From positions 434,001 through 498,000 of the forward strand of contig NW_026705327.1 in the NCBI RefSeq assembly GCF_029867415.1: a DNA stretch of 64,000 nucleotides. The letters are read 5' to 3'. This DNA comes from Vicia villosa (Eukaryota > Streptophyta > Magnoliopsida > Fabales > Fabaceae). This document shows positions 21,624-32,270 of the stretch, in pieces (positions within the stretch are counted from its first letter, which is position 1; the number at the start of each line of letters is the position of its first letter). The position numbers and the translations under genes were made by a program. Below the pieces are notes generated by a model. The model was not told where the DNA came from. It worked only from the letters and a program-made list of their open reading frames with translations, and made no database searches.

Positions 21624-22834
21624 TGTTAGAACAAGATTTGTTCTGATCAATTATCTTAGTTTTGATGATAACAATAATATGAATTTTGCTTAAGATAATA
21701 TGGTACTCTAATCCAATGCAATTTCCTTTTCAGGAAATATATATAAAGAGTATGCATAATTCAGCGCTCAGAAGCTTTGTCTCAAAAAGGTTCAGCATGC
21801 AACATCAGAACATGGTCTGGCAAGACATCAGAAGATGGTCGAAGCAGAATCAGAACATGGGTCTATGGAAGCATCAGAAGAACATGAGATCAGAAGCACT
21901 GAAGTTCTGATGGTATCACGAACAGAAGCACTTCAAGGTCAGAAGATCAGAAGATGCTTTGCACCAAGCTGTTTGACTCTGATGATATTCAAACGTTGTA
22001 TTCACAAACATCAGATCAGAAGGAAGTACAAGTGGCAGGCTACGCTGACTGACAAAAGGAACGTTGGAAGCTATTAAAGGCAACGTCAGTAGACACAGCG
22101 TGAACAAGGCTCGAGGTAGTTGACAAAAGCGTATAACATTAAATGCGATGCTGTACGGAACACGCAAAGCATTAAATGCACTCAACGGTCATCTTCTCCA
22201 ACGCCTATAAATATGAAGTTCTGATGAGAAGCAAGGTTAATGAATTCTACACCTATTCTGTGAATATCAACTTGCTGAAACGCTGTTCAAATCAAAGCTC
22301 AGAATCTTCATCTTCATCAAAGCTCACTACATTGCTGTTGTAATATATTAGTGAGATTAAGCTTAAACGTTAAGAGAAATATCACAGTTTGTGATTATAG
22401 CTTTTAAGAAGCAATTGTAATACTCTTAGAATTGATTACATTAAGTTGTAAGGAACTAGAGTGATCGTGTGGATCAGAATACTCTAGGAAGTCTTAGAGG
22501 TTATCTAAGCAGGTTGTAACTAGAGTGATCGTGTGGATCAGAATACTCTAGAAAGTCTTAGAGGGTATCTAAGCAGTTGTTCCTGGAGTGATCAGTGTGT
22601 GATCAGAAGACTCTGGAAGACTTAGTTGCTGACTAAATGGAGAACCATTGTAATCCGTGCGATTAGTGGATTAAATCCTCAGTTGAGGTAAATCATCTCT
22701 GCGGGGGTGGACTGGAGTAGTTTAGTTAACAACGAACCAGGATAAAAATAACTGTGCAATTTATTTTTATCTGTCAAGTTTTTAAAGCTACACTTATTCA
22801 AACCCCCCCTTTCTAAGTGTTTTTCTATCCTTCA
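21624..22834 (+). repeat. E7 5' LTR
   Basis: 1211 bp, TG...CA ends, TATA box at 22206. Three related 'TAGAGTGATC...GAATACTCTAG' stretches near 22460-22620 and the TTCAAACCCCCCCTTTCTAAG stretch near the end recur in the other two LTRs. Confidence 0.95.
22206..22213 (+). promoter_or_regulatory. TATA box of E7 5' LTR
   Basis: CGCCTATAAATATGAAG in U3; repeated at 30345-30352 in the 3' LTR and as CATATAAATATTAAG at 31642 in E6. Confidence 0.7.
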
Positions 22835-22836
22835 AT

Positions 22837-22848
22837 TGGCATCAGAGC
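22837..22848 (+). other. E7 primer-binding site
   Basis: TGGCATCAGAGC begins two bases after the LTR end. It differs at one base from the TGGTATCAGAGC common in plant copia elements primed by initiator Met tRNA. Confidence 0.85.
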
Positions 22849-22920
22849 GCCGGTTCTAAGGTGCAAGCACTTAACCGTGTTTAGAAAAGATTCAGGAAGA
22901 GAAAAACGCTTCAGTAAAAG

Positions 22921-24834
22921 ATGGCTGATGAAACTGCAAAGTCTACATCTACATCTGGCTCTGCTGAGCAACACAACGGTAACAATGGTTATACAAGACC
23001 GCCGGTATTTGATGGTGAAAACTTTGAATACTGGAAAGATAAACTGGAAAGTTACTTTCTTGGTCTAGATGGTGATCTATGGGATCTTCTGATGGATGGT
23101 TACAAACATCCAGTAAATGCCAGTGGCGTAAAGCTGACAAGGCAAGAAATGAGTGATGATCAGAAGAAGCTTTTCAAGAATCATCATAAATGCAGAACTG
23201 TCTTGCTGAATGCTATCTCTCATGCTGAGTATGAGAAGATATCTAACAGGGAAACGGCCTATGATATATATGAGTCCTTGAAAATGACTCATGAAGGAAA
23301 TGCTCAAGTCAAAGAGACTAAAGCTCTCGCTTTAATCCAGAAGTATGAAGCCTTCAAGATGGAGGATGATGAAGACATTGAAAAGATGTTTTCAAGATTT
23401 CAAACTCTTACTGCTGGATTGAGAGTTCTTGACAAGGGATACACAAAGGCTGATCATGTAAAGAAGATCATCAGAAGCTTACCCAGAAGATGGGGTCCTA
23501 TGGTGACTGCATTCAAGATTGCAAAGAATCTGAATGAAGTCTCTCTGGAAGAGCTTATCAGTGCCTTAAGAAGCCATGAAATAGAGCTGGACGCAAACGA
23601 ACCTCAAAAGAAAGGTAAGTCTATTGCATTAAAATCCAATATCAAGAAATGCACTAACGCTTTTCAGGCTAGAGAAGAAGATCCTGAAGAATCAGAATCT
23701 GAAGAAGAAGATGAACTGTCCTTGATCTCCAGAAGGCTAAATCAACTCTGGAAGAACAAGCAAAGGAAGTTCAGAGGCGTCAGAAGTTCAAAGAAATTTG
23801 AACGTGGAGAATCTTCTGATGACAGAAGATTTGACAAGAAGAAGGTCATGTGCTATGAATGCAATGAGCCAGGACACTTCAAGAATGAATGTCCAAAACT
23901 TCAGAAGGAAAATCCCAAGAAGAAGTTTCATAAGAAGAAAGGTCTTATGGCAACCTGGGATGAGTCAGAAGATGATTCAGACTCTGAAAATGAGCAGGCT
24001 AACTGTGCGCTGATGGCGACAGAAGATGACGGATCAGAATCTACATCAGAATCAGATTCTGAAGAGGTATTTTCTGAACTTACTAGAGATGAGTTAGTTT
24101 CCGGGTTAACTGAACTTCTGGAATTCAAGTCTCAGATTAGTCTCAAATACAAAGAGCTGAAAAAGCGATTTGAATTTGAAACAAAGAAGCTTGAGTTGGA
24201 GAATTCTGAATTAAAAGAAAAACTTTTAAAATTATCCAATAATGTTGGATCTCCTTCTGATTCAGAAAAATCCACTCCTAGTCTAAACCATATTCTGAAA
24301 GAATATGATTTAAGTTTCAGGAAGTTCTTATCTAGAAGTATTGGCAGAAGTCAGCTAGCTTCTATGATATATGCTGTGTCTGGAAACAAAAGAGTTGGCA
24401 TTGGTTTTGAGGGTGAAACCCCATACAAACTTGAACCTGTTGATGAAATGAAATTCACATACAAGCCATTGTATGATCAGTTCAAGTATGGCCACTCCCA
24501 TGATATTAGGCACACTTCACATGCTCAAAGTTTTCACATAACACACACCAAAAAGCATGTGACACAACTTAGGAAATATCATGAAACTCAAATTAAGAAT
24601 TATCATGCTGTTCCTCCTTTTGCTTACAATGTTAAACCTAAGTTCAATCAGAACTTGAGGAGAACTAACAAGAAAGGACCCAAGAAGATGTGGGTACCAA
24701 AGAAAAAGACTATTTCTTTTGCAGATTCTCTTGGCAACAAAGAAGATAAAAGTCAACATGTCAAGTCACCTGGACTCAAGTTGGTCTCAACACTTGAAGG
24801 GAAAAAGGACTGTCTTCCAAGTTCTGGTACTTAA
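22921..24834 (+). CDS. Sirevirus gag polyprotein (E7)
   Basis: An uninterrupted 637-residue frame starting at the first ATG after the primer site. The N-terminal half is the copia gag core (NFEYWKDKLESYFLGLDGDL at about residues 38-57; NRETAYDIYESLK and YEAFKMEDDEDIEKMFSRFQ further on; SLPRRWGPMVTAFKIAKNL). A CCHC knuckle, CYECNEPGHFKNEC, starts at residue 311, followed by a strongly acidic Ser/Glu/Asp region (about 340-390) and a coiled-coil-like stretch (about 400-450). The C-terminus is basic (TNKKGPKKMWVPKKK). It would form the virus-like particle and bind element RNA. In relatives pol follows directly; here it is missing. The intact frame in a pol-less element suggests gag is still used, or that the insertion is too young to have decayed. 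Confidence 0.93.
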   Translation: MADETAKSTSTSGSAEQHNGNNGYTRPPVFDGENFEYWKDKLESYFLGLDGDLWDLLMDGYKHPVNASGVKLTRQEMSDDQKKLFKNHHKCRTVLLNAISHAEYEKISNRETAYDIYESLKMTHEGNAQVKETKALALIQKYEAFKMEDDEDIEKMFSRFQTLTAGLRVLDKGYTKADHVKKIIRSLPRRWGPMVTAFKIAKNLNEVSLEELISALRSHEIELDANEPQKKGKSIALKSNIKKCTNAFQAREEDPEESESEEEDELSLISRRLNQLWKNKQRKFRGVRSSKKFERGESSDDRRFDKKKVMCYECNEPGHFKNECPKLQKENPKKKFHKKKGLMATWDESEDDSDSENEQANCALMATEDDGSESTSESDSEEVFSELTRDELVSGLTELLEFKSQISLKYKELKKRFEFETKKLELENSELKEKLLKLSNNVGSPSDSEKSTPSLNHILKEYDLSFRKFLSRSIGRSQLASMIYAVSGNKRVGIGFEGETPYKLEPVDEMKFTYKPLYDQFKYGHSHDIRHTSHAQSFHITHTKKHVTQLRKYHETQIKNYHAVPPFAYNVKPKFNQNLRRTNKKGPKKMWVPKKKTISFADSLGNKEDKSQHVKSPGLKLVSTLEGKKDCLPSSGT

Positions 24835-25246
24835 ATCTGATTAAAGAAACTATGTCTGTAGGAGATCAGAAAAGAAAGTTTACTAGTCTTGAAACCATTT
24901 GTCTTGTTTGTTTCTAAAGCAATGGTGTTTCGTTCTTGATTATTCTGAATGCTCTAAATGCTACAGAATATACAATATTGAAACATTGATTGTGGACGAA
25001 TCTATAAATATCTGGTTTGATGATAAACTTGTTTCTGATGAAACAAAGCAGCTTAAGAATTTCTGCAGATACAATTTTGTCTTATCAGAAGCTGCAGAAC
25101 AAAGAAGTGAATCTCCAGAAGCTGTGTATATCAGAAGTAATGAATCAGAAGATCATTCAGATTTATATCAGCACACTTCAGAAGAAGTGATTCCAGAAGA
25201 GAAAGTTGATCAGATCAGAAGCAGTGATCAGAATCTGAAGGCGTAA
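24835..25246 (+). pseudogene. E7 pol remnant (segment after integrase only)
   Basis: Between gag and the env-like region lies only about 400 bases of pol-like sequence. The readable part (24899-25246) has SKCYRIYNIETLIVDESINI, resembling the linker after the copia integrase core, then an acidic Ser/Glu-rich stretch ending in TAA. The integrase catalytic core, RT (YVDD) and RNase H are all absent. Relatives have about 4 kb of pol here, so two large internal deletions or one complex one removed it. It could be translated as a 115-residue peptide but no activity is expected. Confidence 0.7.
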
Positions 25247-25622
25247 AGTCTATTCTGAAATTTACAGCTGTCATGTACTCTCTGATGATGCACACGTGTC
25301 TGTACGGTTAGTACGAAGCGTGCAGTTGAAAAGACGTCGACCTAGGTAACTGCTCTAAATCATTTCTTTTACCACGATCTCTCTCCTTACGTCACTCATC
25401 ATTTAATAAAATTGATTTCTTTTGATTCTGGAACTACTCAGTTTATATTTCTTATTTTTTTAATTCATCTCTATATATTCATTTCAAATCATCTCAAATA
25501 TCTTTTTTGCTCCGTGTCTCTCTTTCTTCTTGCATACTTTCTTTTTGAAAGCTTCTTAGTCGTTTCTAAAACCCTAACCGAAAACCCAGAATTTGTTGTT
25601 CTCTTTTGATCATTCTGTTTCA

Positions 25623-28496
25623 ATGGCTGCTTCTTCATCTCAAAATGTTGGTTCATCTACTCTTCTCCATATGCATAATGAAGCGAACCAGGAACTCACT
25701 CCAGTCGTTGCATGCTCCATCCCTAAGAATGAATTGGAAGTTCTTTGTGAACTCATGGTTGATTTTGATAACATTGAAGAACACCAATTTCATCTTAAAG
25801 AAGACATCATCTTTCAAGGATGGACCTCGTTGTTTGCTGAGTTCGTTGGCCCAGTTTATCCGGATCTTGTCAAGGAGTTCTAGGCACATGCTGTGGTTGC
25901 TCCAAAATCTATACTTTCTTTCGTCCATGGAAAGTTTGTTGTTATTACTGAAAACATCCTAAGAGTGATGTTTGATCTGAAAAACCCTGAAGGGGCTTTT
26001 GAGTTTGATCAAAGGGCAGATTTGGGAGATGTTCTATCCACTCTCTATCCAAATGTCAAGAAAACAAAAAACGTCAAGGATTTGAGAGATGTCTACAAAA
26101 TCTGGACAAAGATCCTTCTTGGGTGCTTCTACCATAGGAAAGGAACATATGCTGCGGATTTCATCAATAATGATCAAAGGTATATTCTTTATTGCATTGC
26201 CACTAAGAAGAAGGTTGATGCGATCTACATCATCTTCAATCATTTGTGGAAAGCAGTAAAGGATTCCAGAAACGATTTCAGAAGAGAAAAAGGTGGAACA
26301 ATCATTCCTTTTGGTAGAATTATTACAAACCTTCTGGTGCATTCCAAGATTGTTGAGAGTCTGGAGTCTGAAGGTATTATCAAAGACCTTGCTGTCACCT
26401 CTGGAGCCTGTCTGAATGCTTTTTCTCTAAAGAAGATGAAAATAATTGACACTATCATCAAAGTTCCTCAACCTCTAGTTGGAACAAGAATCAGAAGAAA
26501 ACCAGTTCTAGCTGACTTTGAAACCTTCTTCAATAGTGAGGTACCTGAAGTCAGAACTAAGTATCTGAAGTCACAAAAAGAGGATAAGAGTCTTAAAGAT
26601 CAAGACAAAGGTGCTCCTATTAAAGTGAATCGCAAGAAGGAAGAAAGAACCAAAAGAAAGTTTGATCATCCCTCCTTCAATCAGGTGAAGGTTGTTAAGA
26701 AAGTTGCTGCTACCACTAAGAATGAAGTAGTCCCAGAAGAAGTGATTGCAAAAGTTGTTAAGGCCGTATCCGTTGATTTTGAGAAGAATAAGAAGGAAGC
26801 TGAGAAGAAGAAAAAGAAGAAGAAGTCAAATAACAATGATGAGATTGTTGAAGTTGTTGAGAAGAAGATAACCAGAAAAAGGAAGATGATTATTCAAAGC
26901 TCAGATGAAGAAAATGCTGCTCAAGAGGCTGTGAATCAACAAGAAAATCTGGCAAATGTCAGAAAGAAAGAGATATCTAAAGGCAAAGCAAAGATTGTTG
27001 AAGAGTCTAAGAGTAAGAAACAAAAGAAGACCGAGGCTGTGATCCAAGCTCTTCAGAAAAAATCCAAAGGTATATGTATTTCTGAACCTGATTATACTCC
27101 TGCTGGTATTTCAAAAGTTGCACCAATAGCGGTTGCCCTTACCCCTGAACCAGAAAAAGCCACACCAGAATCACCCATAATTGTCCGTGTTCTTACACCT
27201 CCATCTTCTCATGCAACCAAACCCAATTCTCCTCCTCTCTCACCAATTCCAGATGCCTCCATCCCTTCTCCTTCACCCTCAACTAACCTTGTTTCTGACC
27301 AAGCTGCTGATGATCATGTTCTGGATATACCACCCATTCAAACTCTCTTTCCACCACACACAAATATCTCCATCTCTCAACCACCTCCCCATGCCAACTA
27401 TGAATCTTTTCCTTCCACCACTCTAAATAACCATAGTGACTCTATTCTTCCAACCTCTGCATCACATGAACAGCTGCTCCGTGATTGCAACTACACTCCC
27501 AAGCCTCGTCTTGAAGCTGAAGTGGTAGTATTAGATTCTGATACTGAAGCAGAATCTTCTTATAGGTTGAATAGAGAACCTCAACCGTACTTCTTTCCCA
27601 ATCCTGACTTTTCAAAAACCCAATTAAAATCCCAACCCACCTACCCTATTGGTGAATTTTTTGAAAAAGTAAAGAGGAATCTCAGAAGTATGTTTGATAC
27701 TCTCAGAATTGCTGAAAGTTCTGGCTTGAATGATGTTGCTATGCGGAACTTCTGGAGGATCTTACGCAGAAAATCAGATGCTCTGTTTTTAGAACTTCAG
27801 GAAGCCTGTATAGAAGCTGCCCCACGGCCTCGTGGAACTCTGAGAAACTATGAAGACTTCTGGTTTGTTCGTCTCAAAGGAAGACATTTGTTGGAAGAGA
27901 AGCCCTTCTTGGATGAGATGGAACAATTAAGACTGGCTGCTGAAATGGAAGCAAATCCATGCAGGGATATTGTTATCTTTATTCCTGATTATCCTGTTCT
28001 GCTCGGAGACTTCAAGACTCTCTTTAACTATCTAAGGGAAAACCCTTCTGAGAAAGACCCAAGCTTGGTCATTCCAGAAGTTGTTGACCCACCAGAAGTT
28101 GAAGGTCCTTCTGCTCCCAGGAATCTAGCTGCCATTCTTCAGGCACTTGAGAATGGAGACTATGAGATTCCGGCTGCAGAATATGGAGATGCTTCTATGC
28201 AAGAAGCAGATGCTGAAGATCATGTTGCTAAACCTGTTCCTGTTGAGGAAATCCCTGCAAATGATCTATCCATGGAAGCTACAGATCAAGTTGCTATTCC
28301 TGTGGTTGAAAGCGGTGAAGCTTCTTCTGATAAATCTTCTCGTCTTGCAAGGACTCTGGAAGAAATTCAGAAGAGACAGGATGAGCAAAGCTCAATCAAT
28401 GATAAGTATAGCGCTTTCATGGTGAGGCAAGAAGGACACAACAATGAGGTTCAAGAGATGCTGGCCAAGATCTTGTCAAGGCTAGGGCCATCTTAG
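25623..28496 (+). pseudogene. Sirevirus env-like frame with one amber stop (E7)
   Basis: A 957-codon frame from ATG 25623 to TAG 28494, interrupted once by TAG at 25881-25883 (codon 87), where a Trp codon is likely in relatives. Residues about 70-280 (VYPDLVKEF, SILSFVHGKFVVITENILRV, CFYHRKGTYAADFINNDQRY, GGTIIPFGRIITNLLVHSK) resemble the 'putative plant transposon protein' domain found with such elements. A Lys/Glu-rich, nuclear-signal-like region follows (about 210-390), then a Pro/Ser-rich region (about 420-600), then a conserved C-terminal part ending in a predicted coiled coil. I see no clear signal peptide or membrane span, so a true envelope role is doubtful; 'env-like' names its position after pol. 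If the amber codon is not read through, a start at 25893 or later would give 867 residues or fewer. Confidence 0.82.
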
Positions 28497-29597
28497 AATG
28501 AGTCTGTGTTGTTTCTTTCTTTTCGTTGCATCTGTTTTGTTTTTGTGCATCTGATCTTACTTATCTTCATGTACTTCTGTACCTGCTGTTTGAACTTCAA
28601 TGAGATCATCTTCTTCCTCCGTGTGTTTCGTTCTGTTTGTCTCTGAATCTTTTCTGTTTTTGATGATATGACAAAAAGGGGGAGAAATATGTGATAAATG
28701 ATTTGATTTAATCAGTTGCATTTACTAACAAGAACTGCAAGTTCTATATGGCTTAAGTGTTTTGCAGGTATAAAGAAGTGAAGAGAATCTTCAAAACAAA
28801 CAACACAAGAAGCAAAACCATAAGAAGTGTTATTCTGTAAAAAGAATAAACTCATGGAAACTGAAGCAAGCTGAGTGCTGTCAAGCTTCAGAAATCAGAA
28901 GCAAGAAAGAAGAATGAATCAGAAGCACTGATAATAGAATTTGATCCATATTTGTCTATTTGTTCTGACAAAATTCTATTTGCTCTGATACATTATTTTA
29001 GCCTATATGGCTCTGATACATATCATGTGTTCTAATATACATTTTATGTTCTGACTCGTTCATGCTGACTTTTGTCGTTTAGTTTTTGTTCTGTAACATT
29101 TCAGGATGTAGAGATGCTCTGATGATGCTCTGGTACATTCAACAATGTTCTGATACAAATCTAGCATGAAGTGATGTTGGTAGAAATTCAAGCTCTGAAG
29201 CTATCCGAGGGAAGCATAAATCAGAAGCTGTGAATGTTCTAAAGATCCAGAAAACTCAAGTTCTGAAGCTGTCCTAAATGGAAGCAGAAATCAGAAGCTG
29301 TGAATGTTCTGAAGATCAAAGAAATTCAAGTTCTGAAGCTGTCCTAAATGGAAGCAGAAATCAGAAGCTGTGAATGTTCTGAAGATCAAAGAAATTCAAG
29401 TTCTGAAGCTGTCCTAGATGGAAGCAGGAATCAGAAGTTGTGAGTGTTCTAAAGGATCTAAAGAAATTCTAATTCTGAAGCTGTCCAATGGAAGCAGAAG
29501 TCAGAAGCTATGAATTCTCTGAAGACAGAAGCTTATGTGATCGTCTCTACCGAAATAATCAGGGAAGTCTTTTATTAAAGTTCTTCGAGTATTTATT
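28497..29597 (+). other. E7 3' untranslated region with 70-bp repeats
   Basis: Non-coding sequence after the env-like frame. It has a PPT-like AAAAAGGGGGAGAAAT (about 28676), a segment homologous to E6 20500-21040, and five tandem units of about 70 bp at 29186-29530 (starts 29186, 29255, 29325, 29395, 29466) matching the 68-bp units of E6. No gene seen. Confidence 0.8.
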
Positions 29598-29762
29598 TCA
29601 GGGGGAGATTATTTATCTCAGGGGGAGATTGTTAATCTCAGGGGGAGACATATTCATATGCTTATGCTATAGCTGTGTAATTTGTCTTTTGCCGTCTGCT
29701 CTTTCTGATTGCAAATTCATATCATTTATATATGTTTTTGTCATCATCAAAAAGGGGGAGAT
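29598..29762 (+). promoter_or_regulatory. Multiple polypurine tracts before the E7 3' LTR
   Basis: TTTCAGGGGGAGATTAT, TCTCAGGGGGAGATTGT and TCTCAGGGGGAGACAT lie within about 60 bases, and the PPT proper, AAAAAGGGGGAGAT, ends at the LTR. E6 has the same set at 21530-21580. Tandem PPT-like tracts upstream of the 3' LTR are a known Sirevirus hallmark. Confidence 0.8.
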
Positions 29763-30973
29763 TGTTAGAACAAGATTTGTTCTGATCAATTATCTTAGTT
29801 TTGATGATAACAATAATATGAATTTTGCTTAAGATAATATGGTACTCTAATCCAATGCAATTTCCTTTTCAGGAAATATATATAAAGAGTATGCATAATT
29901 CAGCGCTCAGAAGCTTTGTCTCAAAAAGGTTCAGCATGCAACATCAGAACATGGTCTGGCAAGACATCAGAAGATGGTCGAAGCAGAATCAGAACATGGG
30001 TCTATGGAAGCATCAGAAGAACATGAGATCAGAAGCACTGAAGTTCTGATGGTATCACGCACAGAAGCACTTCAAGGTCAGAAGATCAGAAGATGCTTTG
30101 CACCAAGCTGTTTGACTCTGATGATATTCAAACGTTGTATTCACAAACATCAGATCAGAAGGAAGTACAAGTGGCAGGCTACGCTGACTGACAAAAGGAA
30201 CGTTGGAAGCTATTAAAGGCAACGTCAGTAGACACAGCGTGAACAAGGCTCGAGGTAGTTGACAAAAGCGTATAACATTAAATGCGATGCTGTACGGAAC
30301 ACGCAAAGCATTAAATGCACTCAACGGTCATCTTCTCCAACGCCTATAAATATGAAGTTCTGATGAGAAGCAAGGTTAATGAATTCTACACCTATTCTGT
30401 GAATATCAACTTGCTGAAACGCTGTTTAAATCAAAGCTCAGAATCTTCATCTTCATCAAAGCTCACTACATTGCTGTTGTAATATATTAGTGAGATTAAG
30501 CTTAAACGTTAAGAGAAATATCACAGTTTGTGATTATAGCTTTTAAGAAGCAATTGTAATACTCTTAGAATTGATTACATTAAGTTGTAAGGAACTAGAG
30601 TGATCGTGTGGATCAGAATACTCTAGGAAGTCTTAGAGGTTATCTAAGCAGGTTGTAACTAGAGTGATCGTGTGGATCAGAATACTCTAGAAAGTCTTAG
30701 AGGGTATCTAAGCAGTTGTTCCTGGAGTGATCAGTGTATGATCAGAAGACTCTGGAAGACTTAGTTGCTGACTAAGTGGAGAACCATTGTAATCCGTGCG
30801 ATTAGTGGATTAAATCCTCAGTTGAGGTAAATCATCTCTGCGGGGGTGGACTGGAGTAGTTTAGTTAACAACGAACCAGGATAAAAATAACTGTGCAATT
30901 TATTTTTATCTGTCAAGTTTTTAAAGCTACACTTATTCAAACCCCCCCTTTCTAAGTGTTTTTCTATCCTTCA
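29763..30973 (+). repeat. E7 3' LTR
   Basis: 1211 bp, same length as the 5' LTR. Differences seen by eye: about four substitutions (for example ATCACGAAC/ATCACGCAC and GCTGTTC/GCTGTTT). Followed by the target duplication TAATT. Confidence 0.95.
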
Positions 30974-32270
30974 TAATTGTCCTTTGCCGTCTGTTCTTTT
31001 CTGATTGCAAATTCATATTATTTATGTATGTTTTTGTCATCATCAAAAAGGGGGAGATTGTTAGAACAAGATTTGTTCTGATCAATATTCTTAGTTTTGA
31101 TGATAACAAGGATATGAATTTTGCATAAGATAATGTGGTACTCTAATACATTGCAATTTCCCTTTCAGGAAATATATAAAGAGTATGCACAAATCAGCGC
31201 TCAGAAGCTTTGACTCAGTAGGTTCAGCATGCAACATCAGAACATGGTCTGGAAAGACATCAGAAGATGGTCAAACAGAATCAGAACATGGGTCTATGGA
31301 AGTATCAGAAGGAACTAGAGATCAAAAGCAGAAGCACTGAAGTCATGGTATCACGCTCAGAAGCACTTCAAGGTCAGAAGACAAGAAGATGCTCTGCACC
31401 AAGCTGTTTGACTCTGATGATATTCAAATGTTGTATACACAAACATCAGATCAGAAGAAAGTACAAGATGGCAGGCTACGCTGACTGACAAAAGGAACGC
31501 TAGAAGCTATTAAAGGCAACGTCAGTAGACACAGCGTGAACAAGGCTCGAGGTAGTTGACAAAAGAGTGAAACATTAAATGCAATGCTGTACGGAATACG
31601 CAAAGCATTAAATGCTCCCAACGGTCATCTTCTCAAACGCATATAAATATTAAGTTATGATGAGAAGCAAGGTTAACGAAATTCTGACTAATTTCTGTGA
31701 ATACAAACTTGCTGAAAGGCTGTTCAAATCAAAGCTCACAGACTTCATCTTCATCAAAGCTCACTACATTGCTGTTGTAATATATTAGTGAGATTAAGCT
31801 TAAACTGTAAGAGAAATATCACAGTTGTGATTATCGCTTTTAAGAAGCATTGTAATACTCTTAGAATTGATTACATTATTTTGTAAGTAACTAGAGTGAT
31901 CAAGTGTGATCAGGATACTCTAGGAGTCTTAGCTTGTGTCTAAGCAGTTGTAACTAGAGTGATCACGTGGTGGTCAGGATACTCTATAAACTCTTAGAGT
32001 GTGTCTAAGCATTTGTTCCTAGAGTGATCAAGTTGTGATCAGAATACTCTAGAAGACTTAGTCGTGGGCCAAGTGGAAAACCATTGTAATCTGTTGAGAT
32101 TAGTGGATTAAACCGTCAGGTGAGGTAAATCACTCCAAGGAGGTGGACTGGAGTAGTTTAGTTAACAACGAACCAGGATAAAAATAACTGTGCAATTTGT
32201 TTTTATCGCTCAAGATTTTAAGACTACACTTATTCAAACCCCCCCTTTCTAAGTGTTTTTCTATCCTTCA
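30974..32270 (+). mobile_element. E6, right remnant: PPT and 3' LTR
   Basis: Continues E6 from the TAATT duplication. 80 bases later comes the PPT AAAAAGGGGGAGAT and then a 1212-bp LTR, 31059-32270, again TGTTAGAAC...ATCCTTCA. It differs from the E7 LTRs at many sites and small indels, so E6 is an older member of the same family. TATA box at 31642. The five bases after it, ACGTC, should be E6's target duplication, but its partner is not in the window. Confidence 0.88.

Larger units (their letters stand above)
21624..30973 (+). mobile_element. E7, young non-autonomous Sirevirus-type Ty1/copia element lacking pol
   Basis: Two 1211-bp LTRs (21624-22834 and 29763-30973) begin TGTTAGAAC and end ATCCTTCA. 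The target duplication is TAATT (21619-21623 and 30974-30978). A primer site resembling the initiator-Met type (TGGCATCAGAGC) follows the 5' LTR, and a PPT (AAAAAGGGGGAGAT) precedes the 3' LTR. Order: gag, short pol remnant, env-like frame, repeats, multiple PPT-like tracts. Integrase, RT and RNase H are absent. I count about four base differences between the LTRs by eye, so insertion is very recent. It landed in the 3' region of a relative (E6), 85 bases before E6's own 3' LTR. Confidence 0.93.

Noticed and set aside
25623..28496. True retroviral envelope gene
   Set aside because: No signal peptide, cleavage site or transmembrane segment visible; only the position after pol is env-like.
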